DNA of 64,000 bases from Sphingobium cupriresistens (GTDB lineage Bacteria; Pseudomonadota; Alphaproteobacteria; Sphingomonadales; Sphingomonadaceae): the NCBI RefSeq assembly GCF_004152865.1, contig NZ_SEOO01000005.1:62001-126000 (forward strand), given 5' to 3'. The notes under the pieces were generated by a model. The model was not told the origin of the DNA. It worked only from the letters and a program-made list of their open reading frames with translations, and made no database searches. The translations under genes and the position numbers were made by a program. Shown in pieces: positions 8,331 to 15,352 of this stretch; the stretch's first letter is position 1; every line of letters starts with the position of its first letter.

Positions 8331-9127
8331 CCATCAGAACAATCCTCGTCGATGACGAAAGCCTGGCCATTCAAGGGCTTGCGCTGCGTCTGCAAGCGCA
8401 TGAGGATGTCGACATTATCGAAACCTGCAATAACGGCCGCGAAGCCATCCGCGCCATCAAGACGCATAAACCCGACCTTGTGTTCCTTGATATCCAGATG
8501 CCCGGTTTTGACGGCTTTTCCGTCGTCCAGGGTTTGATGGAGGTGGAGCCGCCGCTCGTCATCTTCTGCACCGCCTATAGCGATCATGCGATCCGCGCGT
8601 TCGAGGCGCAGGCGGTCGATTATCTGATGAAGCCGGTGGACGAAGGCCGCCTGGCCGATGCGCTCGACCGGGTGCGCCAGCGGCTGAACGAAAAGCGGCA
8701 GGTGCAGGAGATCGAGAAGCTGCGCGAGGTGCTGGCCGAGGTCGCGCCGCAGGCGATGACCGATTTCGCCGCCGATGACGATGCGCCTGCGTCCAACCGC
8801 TTCGAAAAGCTCATCAACATCAAGGATCGCGGCCAGATTTTCCGCGTCGATGTCGATTCGATCGAGCGGATCGATGCGGCGGGCGACTATATGTGCATTT
8901 ACACCGCCGACAATAGCCTGATCCTGCGTGAGACGATGAAGGATCTGGAAAAGCGGCTCGACCCGCGCAATTTCCAGCGCGTCCATCGTTCGACCATCGT
9001 GAATTTGTCCCAGGTGCGGCAGGTCAAGCCGCACACCAATGGCGAATGTTTCCTGGTGCTGGAAAGCGGCGCGCAGGTGAAGGTCAGCCGGTCGTACCGC
9101 GATGTGGTGGCGCGGTTCGTGCATTGA
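8327..9127 (+). CDS. LytTR-family response regulator
   Basis: The 266-residue regulator has an N-terminal receiver (acidic pair DD9-10, phosphoacceptor D55 in LVFLDIQMPGFDG, FCTAYSDH, and the K of YLMKPVDEGR). A linker follows, then a C-terminal LytTR DNA-binding domain (about 160-266) with FRVDVDSIERIDAAGDY, FQRVHRSTIVNL and KVSRSYRD. It is partner of the upstream LytS-type kinase, with an ATGA overlap. LytTR regulators usually control virulence, envelope or peptide-related genes. No target site was identified here. Confidence 0.94.
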   Translation: MTIRTILVDDESLAIQGLALRLQAHEDVDIIETCNNGREAIRAIKTHKPDLVFLDIQMPGFDGFSVVQGLMEVEPPLVIFCTAYSDHAIRAFEAQAVDYLMKPVDEGRLADALDRVRQRLNEKRQVQEIEKLREVLAEVAPQAMTDFAADDDAPASNRFEKLINIKDRGQIFRVDVDSIERIDAAGDYMCIYTADNSLILRETMKDLEKRLDPRNFQRVHRSTIVNLSQVRQVKPHTNGECFLVLESGAQVKVSRSYRDVVARFVH

Positions 9128-9139
9128 ATTAGGGCTGCC

Positions 9140-9200
9140 GTGTTCCCGCGCAGGCGGGAACCCAGTCCTACCGTATGAACTGGGTTCCCGCCTGCGCGGA
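9140..9200. repeat. Intergenic inverted repeat, GGGTTCCCGC family
   Basis: Two arms are perfect inverted copies (GCGCAGGCGGGAACCCAGT, 9148-9166, and its complement at 9179-9197) around a 12-base loop. The left arm also contains a small internal hairpin (TTCCCGCGCAGGCGGGAA). It lies between the LytTR gene and gtrA, where it may terminate both. A degenerate copy is at 12801-12867, with half copies near 26180 and 28125. Confidence 0.8.
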
Positions 9201-9212
9201 TATCGGGCGGTG

Positions 9213-9629
9213 TTACTTAAACACCCATTGTCGGTTCAACCCGAACATGACGGCGGGCGTGACGAAGACCATGGCGGGGATGGGCGACCATTCGGGCCAG
9301 TGCATATGGGTGACGCATAGATAGACCCAAAGCGCGTTCAGCGCGTAGCTGATGAGCGACACCGCCACGAACTTCGCGCCGCGCGCGGCATGGTTCGCTT
9401 CCCCGCCATGGCCGCGGAAGGTGAAGAGGCTGTGGCTGACATAGCCGATGGCGACCGCGGCGGCATAGCCGATCAGGTTGGCGACTTGCGGATGGAAGCC
9501 GGCCAGCGCGGCGAGGCACCAGTAGATCGCCGCCTGGCAGGCGGTGACGAACAGGCCGGTCACGCCATAGCGGACGATCTGCCAGAACAGCGCGCCATGC
9601 TCCGCATAATATCGTTGCAGGATTTTCAT
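9213..9629 (-). CDS. GtrA-family membrane protein
   Basis: The 138-residue protein has four hydrophobic helices: IVRYGVTGLFVTACQAAIYW, NLIGYAAAVAIGYVSHSLF, FVAVSLISYALNALWVYL and the C-terminal PAMVFVTPAVMFGLNRQWVF. The FxFRG and N-x-x-W-VF ending are typical of GtrA (PF04138). GtrA proteins are thought to flip undecaprenyl-phosphate-linked sugars or act in cell-wall polysaccharide assembly. Longer in-frame starts upstream are antisense to the divergent membrane protein and lack family similarity. It starts 45 bases from the divergent GT-C-like gene, suggesting a joint role in glycan modification. Confidence 0.85.
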   Translation of the reverse strand: MKILQRYYAEHGALFWQIVRYGVTGLFVTACQAAIYWCLAALAGFHPQVANLIGYAAAVAIGYVSHSLFTFRGHGGEANHAARGAKFVAVSLISYALNALWVYLCVTHMHWPEWSPIPAMVFVTPAVMFGLNRQWVFK

Positions 9630-9674
9630 GCAGCTCCCCGTTGCGCTTTGGTTCGCAGCCTCTAATCCACAGCC

Positions 9675-11582
9675 ATGACCTTGCATAGTCGCGACACCCT
9701 GTGCGCCCGCGCCCTTCACTGGACGGCGTTCCTGACCGCTTACGCCCAGCGGCACTGGAAATGGCTGACCCTGCTGATCTGGATCGTGATCGCGATGACT
9801 ATGGTCGCGACCCGCTGGTCCGCCATCCACTGGCTGGTGCTGGGCGATACAGACGACAATATCCGCTATGCGCAGGTGAAGGACTGGCTGGCGGGCCAAG
9901 GCTGGTATGATCTGCGCCAATATCGGCTCGATCCGCCGGGCGGGGCGAACATCCACTGGTCGCGGCTGGTCGACTTGCCGATCGCGGGCCTGATCCTCTT
10001 CTTTCGCGCCTTCGTCGATCAGGGGCTGGCCGATCGGCTGGCCTGCGGGATCGCGCCGCTGCTGCCGCTGCTGCTTCTGATGCTGAGCCTGGGTTTTATC
10101 GGGCGGCGGCTGGCGGGGCCTAACGGCTGGCTGCTGGCGGTGCTGGCGCCGTTGGCCGCGCAGATGGGGCTGGGCATGTATGCGCCGATGCGGATCGACC
10201 ATCATGGCTGGCAACTGGCGCTGGCGGTGACGATGCTGGCGGGGGTGATCGACGCCAACCGGCTGCGCGGCGGCGTGATGGCGGGGGTCAGCAGCGCGCT
10301 TTCGATCGCCATCGGCATGGAGATGATCGTCTATCTGGCGGCGGGCGGCGGGTTGATCGCGCTGCGCTGGGTGTTCCGGCCGGGAGCGGAGCGGCGGATG
10401 CTGCCTTATGCGCTGAGCCTGGGGGGCGCGACGTCGCTCTGTTATCTGCTGTTCGCCAGCTACGCCAATCGGGGACAAGTGTGCGATGCGCTGTCGCCGA
10501 TCTGGGTCGCCGTGTTCGGGGCGGCATCGGCGGGCATGGTGCTGCTGTCGCGCCTGCCGTTACGGAGGTGGGCGGCGCGGCTGGCGGCGGGCGCGGTCGT
10601 GGGCGGGGCGGCTGGCCTATTCTTTTACCTGAACTGGCCACAATGCCTGTCCCCCTATCAGATTTCGCCGGAGTTGGAGCGGCTGTGGCTCGCCAACATC
10701 CGCGAGGCCAAGCCGATCACGGCGCAGGCGCAGAGCATGGTGGTGCCGTTGCTGGCGCTCCCGCTGGCGGGGTTGATCGGGCTGGTCTGGGCGCTGTGGG
10801 ACGCCCGCCGCGACGGCGAGCGGCTCTGGGCCTGGGCGACGGTCGGGCTGATGATGGTGTTTTCCACTGCGCTGCTCTTTTGGCAGCTACGCGCCGGGCC
10901 GGCGGCGCAATTGCTGGCGATCCCGCCTGCCGCCTGGGCCGCGCACCGGCTGATCGCGATGATCGTGATGGGATCGCGCCGAGTGAAGATCGCGGCGGGG
11001 GCGGGCGTTGTGTTGCTGGCGGCGATCGCCTTCGCCTATCCGCTCTACCCGCAGGTGGTGAAGCTGTATCAGGAGGCGACGGGAAGGAAGCCCAAGCCCT
11101 GGCGGCCGTCGGCGGTTGCTCGGACCGATGCCATCAAGAAGGCGAACGGGCGCTGCCGCACCTTGCCGGCGCTGGCAGTGCTGAACCAGTTGCCGCCGGC
11201 GACGATCTTCACCATGGTCGATCTGGGGCCTCGGCTGATCGCGACCACCCATCATAGTGCGCTGGCTGGCCCTTATCATCGCAACGGGGCGACGATATTG
11301 GACATCCATCACGCCTATGACGGGCCGGCAGACTCCTTCCGCCCGATCGCGGCCAAGCATCATGCCACCTATCTGCTGGTCTGCCCTAATTTCCCCGAAG
11401 GCACGATCTACCAGTCGCGCAGCCCGCGCGGCTTCTATGCCGGGCTGATGCGGGGAACGATCCCGCGCTGGCTGGCGCCGGTGGCGCTCAAGACCGGCAT
11501 GACATTGCCTTATCAACTCTATCGCATCGACTATGCGAAGCGTTCAGCGCCGGGCGGCGAAGAAGGCGCGCAGCAGCGTTGA
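9675..11582 (+). CDS. Multipass membrane protein resembling GT-C glycosyltransferases
   Basis: The 635-residue protein has about 11-13 predicted transmembrane segments and a soluble C-terminal region of about 150 residues. After the first helix comes an acidic periplasmic motif, GDTDDNIRYAQ (residues about 56-66). A later loop carries MRIDHHGWQ (about 173-181). Acidic loop-1 residues and a DHH-like motif are how lipid-linked-sugar GT-C enzymes (STT3/PMT-like) are built, so glycosyl transfer is a reasonable guess. Automatic annotations may call such proteins AcrB-like, which the topology does not support. It is divergent from gtrA. Its 3' end overlaps tadA by 39 bases, tail to tail. Function is inferred only. 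Confidence 0.6.
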   Translation: MTLHSRDTLCARALHWTAFLTAYAQRHWKWLTLLIWIVIAMTMVATRWSAIHWLVLGDTDDNIRYAQVKDWLAGQGWYDLRQYRLDPPGGANIHWSRLVDLPIAGLILFFRAFVDQGLADRLACGIAPLLPLLLLMLSLGFIGRRLAGPNGWLLAVLAPLAAQMGLGMYAPMRIDHHGWQLALAVTMLAGVIDANRLRGGVMAGVSSALSIAIGMEMIVYLAAGGGLIALRWVFRPGAERRMLPYALSLGGATSLCYLLFASYANRGQVCDALSPIWVAVFGAASAGMVLLSRLPLRRWAARLAAGAVVGGAAGLFFYLNWPQCLSPYQISPELERLWLANIREAKPITAQAQSMVVPLLALPLAGLIGLVWALWDARRDGERLWAWATVGLMMVFSTALLFWQLRAGPAAQLLAIPPAAWAAHRLIAMIVMGSRRVKIAAGAGVVLLAAIAFAYPLYPQVVKLYQEATGRKPKPWRPSAVARTDAIKKANGRCRTLPALAVLNQLPPATIFTMVDLGPRLIATTHHSALAGPYHRNGATILDIHHAYDGPADSFRPIAAKHHATYLLVCPNFPEGTIYQSRSPRGFYAGLMRGTIPRWLAPVALKTGMTLPYQLYRIDYAKRSAPGGEEGAQQR

Positions 11583-12002
11583 GGCTTCGACCTCGGCCAG
11601 ACCGCCATAGACGTCTGGCCGGTGCAGGCATTGGGGCTGGCCGAAAAGGCGCGGGCCTTGCTCGATGGCGCCGCCCTTGGGGTCCCCGACGGCGTAATAG
11701 AGCCGGGCGATGCGGGCGTGGGAGATGGCCCCCGCGCACATCGGACAGGGTTCCAACGTGACCCACAGGTCGCAGCGGGTCAGGCGGAAATCGTTCAGAT
11801 GGGTCGCCGCCGCGCGCATGGCGACGATTTCGGCATGGGCCGTGGGATCATTGTCGCGACGATTGCGATTTTGCCCCTCGCCGATGATCGCGCCATCCTT
11901 CGTCACCACCGCGCCGATCGGCACTTCGCCCGCCGCCTGCGCTTGGGCGGCGAGGTCCAGCGCGCGGCGCATAGGCGCGGGGAGGGGGAAGGGCGGGGCC
12001 AT
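11544..12002 (-). CDS. tadA: tRNA-specific adenosine deaminase TadA
   Basis: The 152-residue cytidine/deoxycytidylate deaminase-fold enzyme has zinc ligand and proton shuttle in H56-A-E58 and the PCPMC motif with C86 and C89. AISHARIARLYYAVGDPKGGA is typical of TadA, which converts A34 to inosine in tRNA-Arg(ACG). Length is normal. It ends within the convergent membrane-protein gene (39-base overlap). No operon partner is obvious. The 73-residue protein lies 41 bases upstream on the same strand. Confidence 0.95.
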   Translation of the reverse strand: MAPPFPLPAPMRRALDLAAQAQAAGEVPIGAVVTKDGAIIGEGQNRNRRDNDPTAHAEIVAMRAAATHLNDFRLTRCDLWVTLEPCPMCAGAISHARIARLYYAVGDPKGGAIEQGPRLFGQPQCLHRPDVYGGLAEVEASTLLRAFFAARR

Positions 12003-12043
12003 AGACCCCCGCCGTTACAGGATCACGGCGCTTGGCGAAAGTA

Positions 12044-12265
12044 TCAGGGCTTTTTGACCGCGACGGTGGGCACTTCGACCGTTTCGTTGCGGGTGCCGAC
12101 TTCGACCTTGGCGACGTTCGCTTCATATTTGGGTAGCGCGCCTTCCTTGATCGCGATTTCGGGCAGGCGACCCTCGCTGGTTTTCTGAAGGTCGACGAAT
12201 CCGGTTGCTATCCCTACGCCGACCACGATAAGCGCGATCAGCAACAGTCCGCCGATGAAACGCAT
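12044..12265 (-). CDS. Small membrane-anchored protein, unknown function
   Basis: The 73-residue protein has one N-terminal hydrophobic segment (FIGGLLLIALIVVGVGIATGF) and a polar C-terminal tail ending VEVPTVAVKKP. It may be an uncleaved signal anchor with the tail in the periplasm. It lies upstream of tadA on the same strand and divergent from rpmB. No family was recognised. A Shine-Dalgarno-like AGGAGGAA precedes the ATG, so it is probably a real gene. Confidence 0.6.
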   Translation of the reverse strand: MRFIGGLLLIALIVVGVGIATGFVDLQKTSEGRLPEIAIKEGALPKYEANVAKVEVGTRNETVEVPTVAVKKP

Positions 12266-12432
12266 ATATTCCTCCTATGTCCAATTGGAGGAATGAACGC
12301 GGGGGCGGGCGAAATGGTTGCGCAAGCGCCACGATCGGCAGGGTCAAATTTGCGCTCGTGGTTGACGCTGGCCGCGAATCTGTTTATCGGCGCGGCTTTC
12401 CGAACGAACCCGAATTCAAAGGTTGATTGACT

Positions 12433-12726
12433 ATGTCGCGCATTTGCGAGCTGACCGGCAAGGGTCGCCAGGTGGGTCACAATGTTTCCCACGCCAATAA
12501 CAAGACCAAGCGCGTGTTCCTGCCGAACCTGCAGAACGTGTCGCTGATCTCCGAAACCCTGGAAACCAGCGTCAAGCTGCGCGTGTCGACCCATGGTCTG
12601 CGTTCGGTCGAACATAATGGCGGCCTGGACAACTGGCTGGTCAAGACCAGCGACGACAAGCTGTCGCTCAAGGCCCGGCGCCTGAAGCGCGACATCGTCA
12701 AGAAAAAGGCTGCCGTCGCAGCCTGA
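12433..12726 (+). CDS. rpmB: 50S ribosomal protein L28
   Basis: The 97-residue protein begins [20 protein letters not shown], the L28 N-terminus. The basic core ([34 protein letters not shown]) and the Lys-rich tail fit the longer alphaproteobacterial form. It binds 23S rRNA in the large subunit. A TTG two codons upstream is a less likely start. The gene is monocistronic, as rpmG is not adjacent, and is followed by a strong terminator. Confidence 0.97.
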   Translation: MSRICELTGKGRQVGHNVSHANNKTKRVFLPNLQNVSLISETLETSVKLRVSTHGLRSVEHNGGLDNWLVKTSDDKLSLKARRLKRDIVKKKAAVAA

Positions 12727-12752
12727 TTCCCGCGATTCGTTTCGGCATAAGG

Positions 12753-12779
12753 AGCGGCCTGGCGACAGGCCGCTTTTTT
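12753..12779 (+). terminator. Rho-independent terminator of rpmB
   Basis: The stem AGCGGCCT / AGGCCGCT with a short loop (GGCGAC) is followed by TTTTTT, 27 bases after the rpmB stop. Confidence 0.9.
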
Positions 12780-12800
12780 GCGTCGTGTTTTACATGATGC

Positions 12801-12867
12801 GTGTTCCCGTGCAGGCGGGAACCCAGATTGGCGGTGGGACTGGGTTCCCCCCGACGCGGGAGCACGG
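12801..12867. repeat. Intergenic inverted repeat, GGGTTCCCGC family (degenerate)
   Basis: The left arm GTTCCCGTGCAGGCGGGAACCCAG and right arm ACTGGGTTCCCCCCGACGCGGG are a diverged copy of the 9140-9200 repeat. Both copies lie in gaps between genes, here at the 3' ends of rpmB and a minus-strand phytase-like gene. Confidence 0.75.
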
Positions 12868-12889
12868 AGCGCTTTGATCCAGGTCGCGT

Positions 12890-13903
12890 CTAACGTGACG
12901 GATCGTCGGGAAGCCCAAATTTCAGCAGCTCAAACTTCAGCAACAAAGTGCGTTGGAAAAATTCGTGATTGTCGTCGGAGACGATCCAGATGATCGGGCG
13001 GCCGCGTTCCCGGCTGACCGCGATCCCTTCGAAATTATCGGCCAGCAGCGGCGGGGCCAGCCGGGCGAGGGTGCGGGCCTTGAGGTCCGTGCCCGGCTCC
13101 AGCTTTTCGGGTAGTTCGACGATCGCGATCGTGGCGGTGAACAGTTGCTCCATCGTCAGGCGGCGGTTGAGTACCAGCAGGTGGCGGTCGTCCAGCGCGA
13201 CCGCGTCGGTCGGGCGATAGCCGCGCGGCGGGGTGTAGCGCATGTGGATGGGGGCGGGCGTGTCCTTTTCCGCCGGGTCGCTCGCGAACAATAATGTGTC
13301 GTGCCGTCCGTCGGGCGTCATTCCCATCTCGCCGATCGCCAGGAAGCGGCCGTCGGGCAGGCGGGCGAGCGATTCGATCGATCCGGTCTTGGGCCAGGCT
13401 AGGATTTCGGGCCAGGTCCGGCACGCCTCCACCCGCGCAAAGCCGGGCGCGTAGCGGCAGATCGCCTGTTGCAGTTCGAAGCCCACCCAATAGCGGCCGG
13501 TCGCGGGGTCGCGCGTCATGGATTCCGAATCCCAGGCCCACCAAGGGCGATGGCGGTCCTGCGCGCGGACGGGCAGGGGCGCGATGAAGGGATGGCCTTC
13601 GCCATCGCCCGGACCGATGTGGAAGCCCATCAATATGCCCGAATCGCTGAGGCCCAGCAGATCGCCTGCGGGCGACACCAGCAGCGATGACAGGCCGCCA
13701 AAGCCGGGATTGGCGCTTTTCAACTCCCAACCGCCCAGATAGGCGAGCACGCCGACATGATCCAGAGTCGGATCGATACTGCTGAGCGGCAGCGCGCGCG
13801 CGCGCACCAGCAGCGCCCCGGCGGCGACCGTTTCCGGCTTGCTCATATGCGGGGCCGGCAGCAGCAGGACGGCAAGGGCAAGGACGATCAGGATTCGCTG
13901 CAT
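12890..13903 (-). CDS. Esterase-like/phytase-like secreted beta-propeller protein
   Basis: The protein of about 337 residues begins MQRILIVLALAVLLLPAPH. A start four codons upstream is possible. An N-terminal signal sequence is followed by the pattern of the esterase-like activity of phytase family (PF13449): FGGLSSLLVSP-GDLLGLSDSG near the start, DSESMTRDP, SIESLARLPDGRFLAIGEMG, YRPTDAVALDD, LLVLNRR and ADNFEGIAV-x-WIVSDDN near the end. Members are periplasmic or extracellular and poorly characterised. The name does not establish phytase activity. It stands alone. Confidence 0.75.
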   Translation of the reverse strand: MQRILIVLALAVLLLPAPHMSKPETVAAGALLVRARALPLSSIDPTLDHVGVLAYLGGWELKSANPGFGGLSSLLVSPAGDLLGLSDSGILMGFHIGPGDGEGHPFIAPLPVRAQDRHRPWWAWDSESMTRDPATGRYWVGFELQQAICRYAPGFARVEACRTWPEILAWPKTGSIESLARLPDGRFLAIGEMGMTPDGRHDTLLFASDPAEKDTPAPIHMRYTPPRGYRPTDAVALDDRHLLVLNRRLTMEQLFTATIAIVELPEKLEPGTDLKARTLARLAPPLLADNFEGIAVSRERGRPIIWIVSDDNHEFFQRTLLLKFELLKFGLPDDPSR

Positions 13904-14093
13904 CGCGTCCGCCATAGGACATAATAGGGCAGGGCGCAGCAGGGCTGTGACGAGCCGTGGCCGTCTGAACGGCGGCTGTCACCGCCATTCAGGCTCGGCT
14001 CAACCCGACTCCTTCATAAAGACGTCAATCGAAGGGCAATGCCGTGTTTTTTCATGCGACCGCCCAAGAGGATGGTAATTGAGGAGCAACGCC

Positions 14094-14513
14094 ATGAAGA
14101 TGCAATTTCTTGTGAATATGGGAGCCGCTCTGGCGATGGGCGCCGCCTCCCTTGCGGCCGTGACCGCGACCCCGGCAATGGCGCGCGATCATTATTCGCG
14201 TGGTTATGACCGCGGCGACTATTATCGCGGATATAATCGCGGCTACCGCGGCGATCGCTATTATCGCGGGTATAATCGTGGCTATCGCGGCGACTATTAT
14301 CGCAACAGCTATCGCGGCTATCGCGGCGGCTATCGCTGCCGGGACAATGGCACGGGCGGCACCATCATCGGTGCGATCGCCGGCGGTCTGCTGGGCAATG
14401 AAGTCGGCCGGAGTTCGGGTCGCTATGGCCGTCGCGGCGACGGCACCACCGGCGCCATCATCGGCGCGGGCGTGGGTGCGCTGGCCGGCCGCGCGATCGA
14501 CCGAAACTGCTAA
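14094..14513 (+). CDS. Glycine-zipper 2TM protein with RGY-rich repeats
   Basis: The 139-residue protein starts at MKMQFLVNMG, six bases after GAGGAG. A signal peptide (cleavage near AMA, about residue 30) is followed by a low-complexity segment of Tyr-Arg-Gly repeats (YRGYNRGYRGD units, about 37-80). Then comes a glycine-zipper domain, GGTIIGAIAGGLLGNEVG and GAIIGAGVGALAGRAIDRNC. Such proteins (PF05433-like) are secreted and probably associate with the outer membrane. The Arg/Tyr-rich part may bind polyanions such as LPS, but that is a guess. The monocistronic gene is followed by a terminator. Confidence 0.75.
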   Translation: MKMQFLVNMGAALAMGAASLAAVTATPAMARDHYSRGYDRGDYYRGYNRGYRGDRYYRGYNRGYRGDYYRNSYRGYRGGYRCRDNGTGGTIIGAIAGGLLGNEVGRSSGRYGRRGDGTTGAIIGAGVGALAGRAIDRNC

Positions 14514-14540
14514 GACCCCCGCTGCATTGACCAATCGGGA

Positions 14541-14569
14541 AGGGCCGTCCTGCAAAGGGCGGTCCTTTT
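14541..14569 (+). terminator. Rho-independent terminator
   Basis: AGGGCCG pairs with CGGTCCT (one G-U) over a 12-base loop, followed by TTTT. It lies 28 bases after the glycine-zipper gene and 3' of the convergent lipoprotein gene. Confidence 0.6.
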
Positions 14570-14575
14570 CATGTG

Positions 14576-14818
14576 TCAGAGCGCAGGCTGTGGCGGCGGT
14601 GGGACGCGGTTCCGGTCGGCGCGTGCGGCCGCGACGGCGGCGGGATTGAGACCGGGGTCGCCGCTCCGCGCAGCGCCGGCGCGCGCATCGAGCCGGGCGG
14701 CCGCCTCATTGAGCGCTTTGGCCTCACCGGCGCTGACGCCGCCGACGCCATCCTGCGACCCGGAATCGCAAGCCGCCAGCGCGAATGCCACGGCCATGGA
14801 CAGGAAGATGCGGATCAT
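14576..14818 (-). CDS. Small putative lipoprotein
   Basis: The 80-residue protein has a lipoprotein signal (FLSMAVAFALAAC, lipobox LAAC with Cys17). A short Ala/Arg-rich mature part ends in Pro (RVPPPPQPAL). No family was recognised. It lies 79 bases downstream of the Ala/Asn-repeat lipoprotein on the same strand, so they may form an envelope-stress or structural pair. Confidence comes from the clear lipobox. Confidence 0.65.
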   Translation of the reverse strand: MIRIFLSMAVAFALAACDSGSQDGVGGVSAGEAKALNEAAARLDARAGAARSGDPGLNPAAVAAARADRNRVPPPPQPAL

Positions 14819-14897
14819 AGACGGCGCTCCAACGAAAAGGGCCGCGCCTTTGCTGGTGCGACCCCCTTCATAACTTCAAGACCCGAACGGGACCTGA

Positions 14898-15113
14898 TTA
14901 CATCGCGTTGGCGACGTTGTTGGTCGCGTTCGACGCAGCGTTGGCGGCGTTGTCGGCAGCGTTCAGCGCAGCGTTCATGGCGTTGTCGGCAGCGTTCGAC
15001 GCGTTCTCGGCCGAATTGGCGGCGTTGTTGGCGGCGTTTTCGGTGCCGCCTGAGCAAGCAGCCAGGCCGAGCGAAGCGGCGAGAACGAGCGAAAGAGCAA
15101 TCGACTTGGTCAT
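14898..15113 (-). CDS. Ala/Asn-repeat lipoprotein
   Basis: The 71-residue protein starts at MTKSIALSLV; upstream in-frame starts lack a signal sequence. The lipobox LAAC is at residues 17-20. Almost the entire mature part is made of Ala and Asn with a few Asp, Ser and Met, in near-heptad units (NAADNAM, NAALNAA, DNAANAA). The DNA shows matching tandem units (GCGTTGTCGGCAGCGTTC twice). Such a sequence should form a long alanine-zipper-like helix, reminiscent of Lpp/OprI-type outer-membrane lipoproteins, but without the C-terminal Lys that Lpp uses to bind peptidoglycan. Function is unknown. Confidence 0.7.
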   Translation of the reverse strand: MTKSIALSLVLAASLGLAACSGGTENAANNAANSAENASNAADNAMNAALNAADNAANAASNATNNVANAM

Positions 15114-15323
15114 GGGCACAAACCCCTCTCTGAGAAAAACAAATTGCAGACCACTCTCGGAGAAAAGCTCACCCCCCATTGCGCCTGCGCGCCGATTCGT
15201 AATGCTTTGAGCGGAGCAAGGCAATCCCATTCATGCGGGCGAAAGGTCGATCCTGCGCCCTTTTGTTGCAGTGCGGTCGAAAAACGCTCGGAACAATGCC
15301 CAATCAAATGATCGCATTGACGT

Positions 15324-15343
15324 ATATAAAGATTTCTTTATAT
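15324..15343. promoter_or_regulatory. Perfect palindromic operator for ArsR-type regulator
   Basis: ATATAAAGA, a TT spacer and TCTTTATAT form a perfect 20-base palindrome in otherwise GC-rich DNA, 10-29 bases before the ATG of the ArsR-methyltransferase gene. Size, AT-richness and position fit an ArsR-family dimer site with autoregulation. It probably overlaps the promoter of the ArsR-metF operon. Confidence 0.75.
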
Positions 15344-15352
15344 GATACCCAT

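Noticed and set aside
9630..10478. N-terminal extension of gtrA by about 280 residues
   Set aside because: The extension is antisense to the divergent membrane protein, is Arg/Gln/His-rich, and lies before the normal GtrA start.
14898..15113. Tandem DNA repeat without coding meaning
   Set aside because: The frame starts with a clear lipoprotein signal and a ribosome-binding site, and the repeats preserve the frame. A coding role is more likely.
15233..15352. Riboswitch (SAM or SAH type) upstream of the methionine operon
   Set aside because: No conserved riboswitch core was recognisable. The palindromic ArsR site explains regulation better.
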